Positions 5,476-12,900 of a stretch of DNA of 36,251 nt are shown here, piece by piece. A model generated the notes under the pieces. The model was not told where the DNA came from. It saw only the letters and a list, made by a program, of their open reading frames with translations, and searched no databases. Numbering within the stretch: position 1 is the stretch's first letter; every line of letters begins with the position of its first letter. Origin of the DNA: a virus. A program made the position numbers and the translations under genes. Where the stretch lies: positions 1 to 36,251 of IMG/VR virus record IMGVR_UViG_3300027749_000274. One strand, given 5' to 3'.

Positions 5476-5856
5476 ATGAACAAGTCTTACCGCGCAATCG
5501 TAGCTTCAGATCTTTATCAAGCAGGCGTCACCGAAGATGGTCGCCCTTTCATCGCTGAGAATTATTACGTCATGATCGAAAACGCAGCAGGTCGTCGCTT
5601 TGCTCACAACGTGGTTTTCAACGGCGCCGTTGTTCATTTTGATGACGAAGAAATTTGCCATTATTTTGAAGATGTTCGCGAAGAGTCAAAAGCTAAGGCA
5701 GAAGCCCTTTGCGATCGCATCAGCGCAGCTCTTCAAGCAGGTCGCACTCTGGACGGTGCTTATTGGAACGAGATGGATCCTTCTTACGGTTCCGACGAGT
5801 ACATCTCTCAAGGTACTGAAGCTCAGCGTGTATTTTTAGAGCGTCAAGAAGCTTAA
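5476..5856 (+). CDS. Hypothetical phage protein, 126 aa
   Basis: ATG 5476 is chosen for the AAGGAAATCAAC just upstream. The frame is open further up to 5389, but that would include the promoter cassette. The product has a beta-rich N-terminus (Y-Y-V-M-I-E-N-A-A-G-R-R-F-A-H-N), a helical middle with repeated K-A-K-A-E-A-L, and an acidic end with D-P-S-Y-G-S-D-E-Y. I recognise no domain. The gene has its own leader and is followed by a class B hairpin. Confidence 0.7.
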   Translation: MNKSYRAIVASDLYQAGVTEDGRPFIAENYYVMIENAAGRRFAHNVVFNGAVVHFDDEEICHYFEDVREESKAKAEALCDRISAALQAGRTLDGAYWNEMDPSYGSDEYISQGTEAQRVFLERQEA

Positions 5857-5863
5857 TCAAACA

Positions 5864-5879
5864 GGGGGCGCAAGCCCCC
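5864..5879 (+). promoter_or_regulatory. Class B hairpin, copy 2 (GCAA tetraloop)
   Basis: GGGGGC (5864-5869), GCAA (a GNRA tetraloop), GCCCCC (5874-5879), then CACAGCGAACAGGAAAAC and ATG 5904. No U-run. Confidence 0.6.
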
Positions 5880-5903
5880 ACCCACAGCGAACAGGAAAAC
5901 ATC

Positions 5904-6164
5904 ATGACTTACTTTATCCTTGACAGAACACCAAACGCAATCGACACAGTCAAGTGGACTGACATTTGCCACAGCCAAGAAGCTTTCGTTTTTATTCGCC
6001 ACGAGCCACGCCGCGATACAAGCCGTTGGTGCTCAGTTGAACGTCAGCGCCCCTTCATGGTCGCAAGCTACAGCAAGGCGCGTAGTGGCTCTGTGTGGCA
6101 CGAAATCTCAGCGCACAAGACACTTGAAGCAGCCATCGCAGCCGCGGTCAAATTAACAAAATAA
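5904..6164 (+). CDS. Small hypothetical protein, 86 aa
   Basis: ATG 5904 follows ACAGGAAAACATC. The product is basic and aromatic: the N-terminus is M-T-Y-F-I-L-D-R-T, the centre is R-H-E-P-R-R-D-T-S-R-W-C, and a C-terminal helix L-E-A-A-I-A-A-A-V-K follows. It is probably a small single-domain protein that repeats the composition style of the next gene. No family recognised. Confidence 0.6.
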   Translation: MTYFILDRTPNAIDTVKWTDICHSQEAFVFIRHEPRRDTSRWCSVERQRPFMVASYSKARSGSVWHEISAHKTLEAAIAAAVKLTK

Positions 6165-6171
6165 TTTAACG

Positions 6172-6185
6172 GGGGCGCAAGCCCC
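6172..6185 (+). promoter_or_regulatory. Class B hairpin, copy 3 (GCAA tetraloop)
   Basis: GGGGC (6172-6176), GCAA, GCCCC (6181-6185), followed by TTACAGCGAACAGGAAAC and ATG 6211. Same layout as the copy at 5864. Confidence 0.6.
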
Positions 6186-6210
6186 TACTTACAGCGAACA
6201 GGAAACTATC

Positions 6211-6456
6211 ATGACAATCAAAATCCGCTTTAGCCACTTAATGGAAACAGTCACTTGCAGCGCACCCTTAGTGCGAGTTTATTCACGGCTATCAGACCGC
6301 AAGGTGATTTCAATCCATCGCTTGCCCGAAGGGATTCAACGCCTGACCTTCACGCCCTCCTGCGTGAATAAAGATCATCGCACCGTTCGTGTCGCCAGTA
6401 CGTCTTATGACCACTTGCTAAAAGCCATTGAAAACAATTCAATTATTAAGCTGTAG
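6211..6456 (+). CDS. Small basic hypothetical protein
   Basis: 81 residues, basic (about a dozen R/K), beta-strand-like throughout (L-V-R-V-Y-S-R-L-S-D-R-K-V-I-S-I). It starts after the AGCGAACAGGAAAC leader. The 9-nt gap to the next gene contains AGGAG, so the two are in one operon. No known domain. Confidence 0.6.
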   Translation: MTIKIRFSHLMETVTCSAPLVRVYSRLSDRKVISIHRLPEGIQRLTFTPSCVNKDHRTVRVASTSYDHLLKAIENNSIIKL

Positions 6457-6465
6457 GAGCCCATC

Positions 6466-6696
6466 ATGCAATTTAAATCACGCGTCGCAGGCATTCCCTG
6501 CATCATCGAAGTTACCCACTACAGCATCATCAAGGGCGAGGGCTACGGTGCCCCGTCAGACATCGATGCGCGTGGTGGCGTCGAGTCAGAGTTCGAGTTG
6601 TTAGACAGCCGCGGTCGTCGCGCACTGTGGCTCGAGCGCAAGCTGAACGCTGACATGATCTACAACATCAAATCTGAAATTGCGGAGCTCGTATGA
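6466..6696 (+). CDS. Conserved-looking small phage protein (F-K-x-R-V-A-G-I-P-C type)
   Basis: 76 residues. The start M-Q-F-K-S-R-V-A-G-I-P-C and later L-L-D-S-R-G-R-R-A-L-W-L-E-R-K-L match a small beta-rich family I have seen across phages of proteobacteria, with no assigned role. AGGAGCCCATC precedes the ATG. The stop overlaps the next start as ATGA. Confidence 0.7.
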   Translation: MQFKSRVAGIPCIIEVTHYSIIKGEGYGAPSDIDARGGVESEFELLDSRGRRALWLERKLNADMIYNIKSEIAELV

Positions 6697-6782
6697 AGTA
6701 CACATTCTGGTCGGAGGTTTGCGGCGCCACCTCGTTGGTGATTTGCTTTATCATGATGATTCTTCTAGTGGGATGCCTTTAG
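6693..6782 (+). CDS. 29-residue membrane mini-protein
   Basis: ATG 6693 (overlapping the upstream TGA) to TAG 6780-6782. A short polar N-terminus (M-K-Y-T-F-W-S-E-V-C) is followed by an uninterrupted hydrophobic helix A-T-S-L-V-I-C-F-I-M-M-I-L-L-V-G-C-L that ends the protein. The last residues L-V-G-C resemble a lipobox, but only one residue follows the cysteine, so a lipoprotein is unlikely. It is translationally coupled and GC-rich hairpins begin directly behind it. Function unknown. Confidence 0.5.
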   Translation: MKYTFWSEVCGATSLVICFIMMILLVGCL

Positions 6783-7137
6783 CAAGCAGCTGTGGCGACG
6801 GGCACACGACCGTCTAAGCGGATACACTCAGCTTCAGAGTTGACGCCTCGGAAAGACGAGGATCAACACGCATAGGCGTTACTGGCTGACGAGCAGCATT
6901 GATCTGAGTCCAAAGGGGTATGACATGGCTACCCACGGATCAATGCGAAAAGGTAGCGCCTAGCCGTGTTGATAGTGCTATCAACTAATAGCGTCGACGT
7001 TAGGCATGAGTGGGCGGCGCGGGGGTTTAGGTTTTTTACCCTTTAACCATGCCAGTCGGTGCGCGGGAACCTTACTGCGTGAACCGATGGACACCTCGGA
7101 AAGACGGGGACTAACAATAAATACGGGTTAGCGTTAA
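6783..7137 (+). ncRNA. Structured non-coding region, candidate RNA or cis-element
   Basis: No convincing frame is present. Successive hairpins: GACGG/CCGTC (6797-6814); GTTGA-CG-CCTCG with loop GAAAGA and CGAGG-A-TCAAC (6839-6867); GCATTGATC/GATCAATGC (6896-6904 with 6938-6946) enclosing GGGTA/TACCC (6916-6934); GTTGATA-GTGC-TATCAAC (6968-6985) inside GCCTA/TAGGC (6958-7005). A second CCTCG-GAAAGA-CGGGG hairpin lies at about 7094-7109, changing a U-A pair to U-G while keeping the loop. CTAAC/GTTAG (7111-7131) follows. Whether this is one RNA, several, an origin or a packaging site cannot be decided from sequence alone. Confidence 0.5.
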
Positions 7138-7156
7138 CTCGTATAATACGAGGTGA
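7138..7156 (+). promoter_or_regulatory. SD-sequestering palindrome with TATAAT, near-identical to 29761
   Basis: ctcgtataatacgaggtga: CTCGTA and TACGAG can pair around TAA, hiding part of the Shine-Dalgarno GAGGTGAT. A perfect TATAAT lies at 7142-7147 but I find no matching -35. A copy differing at one base lies at 29761-29779, also in front of a gene. Confidence 0.45.
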
Positions 7157-7158
7157 TA

Positions 7159-7413
7159 ATGATTAAATTCGACGGATTAGACGACGCACTGGTAGGCATG
7201 AGCGAAGTCTGGCTCACAACAGGCGCCAAGGTGCTCAGAACGGTCTACAGTGGCAACAAGATGGTCGAGCTATTCAAGGCACAGGGTATGACAGACGAAG
7301 AGGCTATGGAGTGGATATCGTTCAATGTCGAGGGTGCCTACGTCGGTGAGGCAACACCGATTGTGTTCTGGGACTACGATCCAGAGTGTGGTTGGGAGTT
7401 TGAAGGAGCTTGA
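7159..7413 (+). CDS. Small acidic hypothetical protein (84 aa)
   Basis: ATG 7159 is chosen, with GAGGTG (7150-7155) as a strong Shine-Dalgarno; GTG 7153 would overlap it. The product is acidic with a helical core (M-V-E-L-F-K-A-Q-G-M-T-D-E-E-A-M-E-W-I) and a C-terminal beta part (T-P-I-V-F-W-D-Y-D). The L-F-x-x-Q-G-M-x-x-E-E-A-x-E pattern looks like small phage proteins of unknown role. Its stop region overlaps the -35 of the RNA promoter at 7410. Confidence 0.7.
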   Translation: MIKFDGLDDALVGMSEVWLTTGAKVLRTVYSGNKMVELFKAQGMTDEEAMEWISFNVEGAYVGEATPIVFWDYDPECGWEFEGA

Positions 7414-7437
7414 CAGAACTTGTAGTGAGAGTAAAAT
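7410..7437 (+). promoter_or_regulatory. Strong sigma70-type promoter of the small RNA
   Basis: Perfect TTGACA (7410-7415), 16-nt spacer, TAAAAT (7432-7437, 5 of 6). It is the best promoter match I see in the window. Transcription would start near 7444-7445 and runs into a hairpin-rich, non-coding segment with a terminator about 115 nt later. Confidence 0.7.
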
Positions 7438-7444
7438 ATGCAGT

Positions 7445-7565
7445 ATGTAGTCGGATTGGAACTCCGACGAATGAAGCCGCTTTAGTATGCGTCCCGCCCC
7501 GTTAAGGGGGTCAGTCCCACAAAGACTGGGTTCCACGGGGTGCAGACTAAAGCGGCTTTTTTATT
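7445..7565 (+). ncRNA. Candidate ~120-nt structured small RNA with predicted pseudoknot
   Basis: Read 5' to 3': hairpin H1, GTCGGA (7450-7455) and TCCGAC (7463-7468) with 7-nt loop TTGGAAC. A long closing stem follows: 7474-7486 pairs with 7546-7558 (13 bp), and after one bulged A, 7488-7496 pairs with 7536-7544 (9 bp with two wobbles). Inside are two hairpins, CCCC-GTTAA-GGGG (7497-7509) and CAGTC-CCACAAA-GACTG (7512-7528), giving a three-way junction. The unpaired junction strand GTTCCA (7530-7535) is exactly complementary to TGGAAC in the H1 loop (7457-7462), predicting a pseudoknot. The stem ends in TTTTTT. No frame inside looks coding. I know no RNA family it matches; it is not a tRNA. 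Confidence 0.65.
7474..7565 (+). terminator. Terminator formed by the closing stem of the small RNA
   Basis: AAGCCGCTTTAGT (7474-7486) pairs with ACTAAAGCGGCTT (7546-7558), followed by TTTTATTTT. The descending arm plus U-tract is a rho-independent terminator, unusual in that its loop is a 59-nt structured domain. Confidence 0.65.
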
Positions 7566-7811
7566 TTCCCGATCAGATCGTCGGTCACATTCCGACAGGG
7601 TCTGGTGGATAGCTCCTACTGTGGGAAGTCTTGAGACAGGAGCGTGGGTGGCGAAGTTAGCGCCCTAAGACAAACGGCTGACGGGTTCTGTGGCTCCGAA
7701 AGGCAAACAGATGAAGGCGAATCTAGGATGGGCTAGGTTCGTCCACCAAAAGGCAAGTGACAGGGATGGGGCAGTAAAGGGGGCAGATGGGGTAAACGGG
7801 GAGGGGGTAGG
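7566..7811 (+). other. Mostly non-coding spacer with hairpins before terminase
   Basis: Contains GTCGG/CCGAC (7580-7596), similar in stem to H1 of the small RNA; GCTCCT (7612-7617) with AGGAGC (7638-7643) and an inner GTC-TTGA-GAC; and GGCG/CGCC (7650-7664). From about 7720 it turns purine-rich (GGGGCAG, GGGGGCAG, GGGGAGGGGG). Positions 7678-7713 resemble 7867-7902 in the next gene. Only one tiny frame (7711-7815) is possibly translated. Confidence 0.4.
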
Positions 7812-7815
7812 GTGA
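7711..7815 (+). CDS. Possible 34-residue leader-type small protein
   Basis: ATG 7711 has AAAGG 7 nt upstream and ends at TGA 7813-7815, overlapping the GTG start of the next gene as GTGA. The product starts M-K-A-N-L-G-W-A-R-F-V-H and ends in a glycine/aspartate-rich tail. The coupling and ribosome-binding site speak for it. The short length and odd composition speak against it. Confidence 0.25.
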   Translation: MKANLGWARFVHQKASDRDGAVKGADGVNGEGVG

Positions 7816-8042
7816 CGTATTACTTCGACAAAAAAAAGGGCAGAATTGCCCATCTCTGGAACGACACTGACACGTTCTGTGGCTTCCTGAAAGCAAACGA
7901 TGGCTCAGGTAAGCAGATCCAAACAAACAAGCTAGAACGAGACATCTGCCACGCCTGTGAGCTCAAGTGGCTACTGTGGGACGAGGAAGGTAGCACAGAG
8001 CCCAAAAGATCTTTACAATCTCAGGCATCACAAACGCTTTGA
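7812..8042 (+). CDS. Small zinc-ribbon-like protein upstream of TerS
   Basis: 76 residues from GTG 7812, with GGGAGGGGG just upstream. Residues 11-49 read R-I-A-H-L-W-N-D-T-D-T-F-C ... R-D-I-C-H-A-C: H14, C23, C46 and C49 could ligate zinc. The A-H-L-W-x-x-x-D-T-x-C ... R-x-I-C-x-x-C layout is one I recall from small phage proteins next to packaging genes. Function unknown. The tail overlaps an upstream extension of the TerS frame but not its likely start. Confidence 0.6.
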   Translation: MTYYFDKKKGRIAHLWNDTDTFCGFLKANDGSGKQIQTNKLERDICHACELKWLLWDEEGSTEPKRSLQSQASQTL

Positions 8043-8052
8043 GAGAAAGCTG

Positions 8053-8529
8053 ATGGCAACAAAGAAACCAAACGGTAGACCGACCAAGTACACAGAAGAG
8101 CTTGTCGCGGAGATATGCGACAGGGTAGCGAACGGTACGCCGCTGCGGGAGATCTGCAGGGAGGAGGGGAAGCCGACGTGGTCGACCATATACAACTGGA
8201 TTGCAAGCAACGACGAGTTATTTACACGCTTCGCTCGCGCCCGAGAATTGGGCACTGACGCCATTGCGGAGGACGCGATTGCGATCCTCGACGCCATCCC
8301 TGAGCGCATCGATGGGGGGCGGATGGACTCAGCGTATGTCCAGTGGCAAAAGAATCGCGTGGAGATGCGTTTAAAGCTGTTGGCGAAGTGGAACCCACGC
8401 AAGTATGGCGACAAGACGATCCTCGCAGGCGACAAGGAGAACCCCGTGGTGACAGAGTCGACGGTGAACGTACTCGACGCAGCCCTGCTCAATCTGGAGC
8501 GCAAGCTGCAGGTCAAGAATGAAGAGTAG
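8053..8529 (+). CDS. terS: Terminase small subunit
   Basis: 158 residues from ATG 8053 with GAGAGAAAG upstream; the frame is open to 7957 but those residues overlap the previous gene. Early residues G-R-P-T-K-Y-T-E-E followed by a helix-turn-helix (G-T-P-L-R-E-I-C-R-E-E-G ... W-S-T-I-Y-N-W-I) are typical of Sf6-like small terminases, which bind the pac or cos site and present DNA to TerL. The A-R-A-R-E-L-G-T-D-A-I-A-E helix and R-V-E-M-R-L-K-L-L-A-K-W-N-P-R-K-Y-G-D-K segment match the oligomerisation part of the family. The stop abuts the TerL start. Confidence 0.88.
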   Translation: MATKKPNGRPTKYTEELVAEICDRVANGTPLREICREEGKPTWSTIYNWIASNDELFTRFARARELGTDAIAEDAIAILDAIPERIDGGRMDSAYVQWQKNRVEMRLKLLAKWNPRKYGDKTILAGDKENPVVTESTVNVLDAALLNLERKLQVKNEE

Positions 8530-9951
8530 GTGTTCACAGTGAACACTTTGACTGACTCGCTCGAGCTGTTCAAGAGTGAGGAGTTCCGCAAGACGTACCT
8601 GAGCGCCCCTGCGGTTAATCGCATCGCGTTCAACTGGCGCCTGAAGTGGCTGTCGACCGCGCACCCCCACCAGATCACCCCGAGCGGGGACTGGTACAAC
8701 ATCCACCTTCTATTAGCAGGAAGGGGGGCGGGCAAGACGAGGGTGGCGGCGGAGCAGATCGGATGGTGGGCGTGGCAGCTGCCTAACAGTAGGTGGCTAG
8801 TCTCCGCCCCCACGAGCTCGGACGTCAGGGCTACCTGCTTTGAGGGTGACTCTGGGCTGATCAGCGTAATCCCACCTGAGCTCGTGGCTGACTACAACAA
8901 GAGCTACCACGAGATCAAGCTGATCAATGGCTCGCTGATCAAGGGGATCCCCGCGTCAGAGCCTGAGCGCTTCCGCGGTGGTCAGTATCATGGCGCTTGG
9001 CTCGATGAGTTAGCCGCGTGGGACTACCTCAGAGAAGCGTGGGACATGATCCAGTTCGGCGTGCGTCTGGGCAACAAGACAATGATCTTGGCTACCACCA
9101 CGCCTAAGCCGAAAGAACTGATCCTAGAGCTGATCGAGCGCGATGGCGATGACGTCTGTGTCACGACGGCTTCGACCCACTCTAATATAGATAACCTCGC
9201 GCCAAGCTTTAAGGCGCAGATCCTGAGCTACGAGGGCACCAAGATCGGCAGGCAGGAGATCTACGCCGAGATCATCGATCCAGAGGAGGGAGGGATTATC
9301 GTCAGGGACTGGTTCCGCCTGTGGTCAGCGGAGCGGGCGTTCCCTGAGTTCGAGTACATCCTGCAGAGCTACGACACGGCGTTCACTGAGCGCACGACAG
9401 GCGATCCGACGGCGTGTTCGGTCTGGGGTATATTCAAGCCCCTCGATCGTCCGCTATGCGCGATGCTGATCGACTGTTGGTCGGAGCACCTCGCGTACCC
9501 TGACCTGAAGCCGAAGCTGTTAGAGGACTATGAGGCGGTGTACGGGGAGCCCGGCAAGCGCGTCGACCTCGTCCTCATCGAGGAGAAGGCGAGCGGGCAG
9601 TCGTTGATACAAGACCTTGGCAGAGCGCATGTGCAGGTGCGGGGCTATAACCCCGGGAAGTTGGACAAAGTGCAACGCGTCCACCTCATCTCAAACATCA
9701 TCGCCGCAGGGCGCGTCTACATCCCTGAGTCGACCAAGCGCAAGGGCTACGTCCGCGACTGGGCTGAGCCCTTCGTGCAGCAGGTCTGCTCGTTCCCTGA
9801 GACCAGCCACGATGACTACGTCGACACGATGTCGCAGGCGCTGCGCTACCTGAGAGACGCAGGCTTCCTAGACATCGACCCCGATCCGCATTATGATGAC
9901 GAATACGTCGACGACTCTCGCATCAAGCGAGTCAACCCTTACGCAGCGTGA
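8530..9951 (+). CDS. terL: Terminase large subunit (ATPase and nuclease)
   Basis: 473 residues, normal for the family. Walker A is G64-R-G-A-G-K-T70. Walker B is A-W-L-D159-E160. The coupling motif is A-T-T-T-P at 188-192. The nuclease half has Q-S-Y-D282, the E352-K-A-S-G motif and H-D-D429-Y-V-D432, the acidic residues of the RNase H-like fold. It pumps DNA into the prohead and cuts concatemers. The start is GTG 8530 directly after the TerS stop; GTG 8539 is an alternative. The end overlaps the next frame as GTGA. Confidence 0.95.
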   Translation: MFTVNTLTDSLELFKSEEFRKTYLSAPAVNRIAFNWRLKWLSTAHPHQITPSGDWYNIHLLLAGRGAGKTRVAAEQIGWWAWQLPNSRWLVSAPTSSDVRATCFEGDSGLISVIPPELVADYNKSYHEIKLINGSLIKGIPASEPERFRGGQYHGAWLDELAAWDYLREAWDMIQFGVRLGNKTMILATTTPKPKELILELIERDGDDVCVTTASTHSNIDNLAPSFKAQILSYEGTKIGRQEIYAEIIDPEEGGIIVRDWFRLWSAERAFPEFEYILQSYDTAFTERTTGDPTACSVWGIFKPLDRPLCAMLIDCWSEHLAYPDLKPKLLEDYEAVYGEPGKRVDLVLIEEKASGQSLIQDLGRAHVQVRGYNPGKLDKVQRVHLISNIIAAGRVYIPESTKRKGYVRDWAEPFVQQVCSFPETSHDDYVDTMSQALRYLRDAGFLDIDPDPHYDDEYVDDSRIKRVNPYAA

Positions 9952-9956
9952 CGACT

Positions 9957-12900
9957 ATGTCTAAATTCTCCCTTACAGAATCAGCCTCACCTGTGCTAAT
10001 AGCCATCGAGCGTGCCAAGCGGCTGATCGAGGCGGAGAAGGCAAAGGCGCCAACCGTCATGACGCGCAGTGGCATCACCGATCTTGCTAACCGCGTGCGG
10101 CAGAGCGAGGGACAGTACGGCGCCCAACGCGTTGAGCGGGCTGCGGACGAGATCCCGAACCTCGAGAAGCTGTATCAAGATCAAGCGTTAATGCGTGCAT
10201 TCACTGGCGACAACGCGCAAGGGCTGATGACAATGAAGCCATCGGACTTCGAGCGCTATGCGGCTCCGCTTGACGCTAACTTGTCAGGCAGAAGTTTGCA
10301 AAAGATTGCCGATATCACTGGCTTTCACAATAACGGTGGGTTTTCTGATGTGCCGTACCTAAACATTAATAAGATGCAGCAAGGCTCGACTGGCTTGCCT
10401 TACATCTCTGGGCATGAGGGCAGGCACCGCAGCCGAGTAATGGATGCGGCAGGCGAGCAGGCAGGTCTGGTTCAGCTAGTACCGCGGTCGGAGCTGCGCG
10501 AGCCGTTCCCCCGTCGGTCGAGAGAGGACTACCTCGAGGCGCTCTACAAAGAGATGCAACTGACAGGCAACCGCGTCAAGCCACAGAGGTATGATGAACC
10601 CGTAACAGACTCAGCCGACCGCGTGATTGAGCTCCGTAGCAAACAACGCCCCACGATTGAGCTGCCAGAGTTCTACGCCGAGGGCGGCATGATCACCGAT
10701 CAGCAGACCCCCGCGGTCGAGGCGCTCAAGCAGACGGTGCAGGACGACGGCGCCAACAAGATGCTGAACCTCGACCTCGCCAAGCTCGCGATCATGCATC
10801 AGCCGCAGCGCATGGCAGGCGGTGGCGTGCTACACATGAGCAAGGCAGGCTCGGTAACAGACATGGCGGTGGCGGTCGAGAAGGCTAAGCGCAAGCTCTC
10901 TGCAGAAGCCGTAGAAAGGGCAGCGCAACGCGCACTGGATCGTGCTTCGGTCAGGGAACGGGAAGAGGCGGAGGGCTACTACCACCCGATCGGGGGCGGC
11001 AACAAGCTGACCACGCCGACGAGCCAGATGTCAGCAGAGTATGCGCCTACCGCGGGGGTCAACATGACGCCGCAGCAAACCGTCAACCCAGAGAAGATAG
11101 TAGGCGGCGCAAGCGTACCGCTAGGTGGCGACGCAGCGTTGGGGGGCGTAGATCTGATTGGCATCAATGGCAGAAAATTGTCCGCACCTGTCACGCTGCA
11201 GGCGGGGGAAAGTTTCAGCAGGCAGAACCCCGGCGAGGGGTGGAGATCCCACCAGAACGTCATCAGCTTGCTAGACAATCGCATGCGCGACGCCTACGGC
11301 TTGGGCGCTGATAACGTGTATGGGGCGTACACGTCGATGGGCCCGATCGCGGGCGACTTTAACCACATGACCACGCAAGCCCTGCTGCGCCAGTTTGACC
11401 CGAAGACATTCAAGAAAGCGTTCGAGTTCAACAACGACGTTAGAACACTTGGCGCGTTGGATCCGAACACAGGAGAGATGGTTTACCACGGTAAGGACTT
11501 CGTCGGTCTACAACACCCAGACCTCGAGAAGCAGTTGATGGATTACGGGAGCGGCAATCTTCGTAAGGTATTCCTCAACCGTGCGCAGATGGCAAGGTAT
11601 CAGCGCGAGGGCATGCCTGACGTGGCGTCCACTAGGTACGGTGTCAACGACCCGACCATGCTGAACACGCCGATCGGCACCGTTGGCAGGAGTATTTCTC
11701 AGTTCCCAAGGGCTGATAGACAAATCATATCGTCGCAGTACCCACCTCACGGTTCATACCCCGCAGGCTTGTATGGCGACTACGTTGGCGGTCTAGAACA
11801 TCCAGTCTCCTACAAAGACTGGTTTCATACATTCTTTGACCCACGCGTAGCCAAGAACGAAAGCCCTGCGAACGAGAATTTTGCATTCATGCGCTCTACG
11901 CCGATACAGCTCCACACTCAACAGTGGCTTGATCGCGTGATGGGCTCCATCAAGAAGCAGCAGGATGCGCTGAAGCTAGGCACCTACGCAGAAGGCGGCG
12001 CCGTCCACATGGAAGACGGTGGCGACGTTGAGCTACCCACTGGCGGTCTATCGACTGACGTCGGCACCAACCCCCTAAGCATCTACAACCAGAACCTGCC
12101 CAAGCCTGAGATGCGCCTGCACGCACGGCGCAAGACCGCCCCCGATGGCGAGCCAAGCACGATGGACGTGGCGCGACAGCTAGGCATGATGGCGAAGGAG
12201 CAGGCAGGCGAGGAGTGGGACACCCTGAAGGCAAACCCTGTGCGCGGCGCCCTCGACATCCTCAACCGTGGCATGGTCGCAGGCAACGTCGGAGCGCCTG
12301 TCGACATTGTCAACATGGGGCTGCAGGGCGTCAACTACCTGACAAAGAAGGCAGGGCTAGGTGGCGACTGGGCGTCTGAGAAGCCAGTGATGGGCTCGAA
12401 GTGGATCGAAGACAAGATGAACGAGCTCGGCATCACGTCAGACAAACATTACCCCATGCTCGAGCTCGCAGCCAACTTCTTGAACCCCGTGGGAATCACC
12501 GCGGGGGCGGCGAAGGCGGCGCCAGTGATCGGCAAGAACGTGTTGATGCCTCTCGCGGAGAAGGGGCTGACGATGTTTGAGAAGGGGCAGTTGACGCCCG
12601 GCTTCAAACCCATCTCCGAAGTATTCGCAGGCAGCACAGCAAAAGGCGCCGACCTCGCCGCCCGCGATACCGCCAAGGCACGCCTAGCGGCAGGCGAGGA
12701 TCCCGCGCTTGTCTGGAAGGAGACAGGATGGGCAGCACCACCGTGGGCGCCGAACGACCTGCGCTTCGAGATCAGTGACCACGCCATGACCTCAAACGCC
12801 CCTGCGGCGGTTAATGCAAAGCTTGATGCGCATAGCAGAAAGTTGGCAAATGTTTATTATGCTCAGGAAATTAAACGCAATGTCGCATCAGGTGATGCAT

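Noticed and set aside
6774-6782. Lipoprotein signal (L-V-G-C) in the 29-aa peptide
   Set aside because: Only one residue follows the cysteine, so no mature lipoprotein would remain.
6783-7137. Group I intron
   Set aside because: No homing endonuclease, no split gene and no recognisable P7 core; hairpins alone do not make the case.
7512-7535. tRNA anticodon arm and T-arm-like GGTTC
   Set aside because: The 7-nt loop lacks U33 and no acceptor, D or T arms can be drawn; no CCA end.
7445-7565. phi29-type packaging RNA
   Set aside because: A three-way junction is shared only in outline; this phage has TerS/TerL, not a phi29-type ATPase and terminal protein, and no sequence match is known to me.
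7957-8052. 32-residue N-terminal extension of TerS
   Set aside because: Overlaps the upstream gene, lacks a ribosome-binding site, and the family motif G-R-P-T-K-Y-T-E-E starts right after ATG 8053.
8028-8813. 261-residue open frame on the minus strand
   Set aside because: Lies opposite TerS/TerL, whose motifs are clear; the composition is low-complexity serine/arginine and there is no ribosome-binding site.
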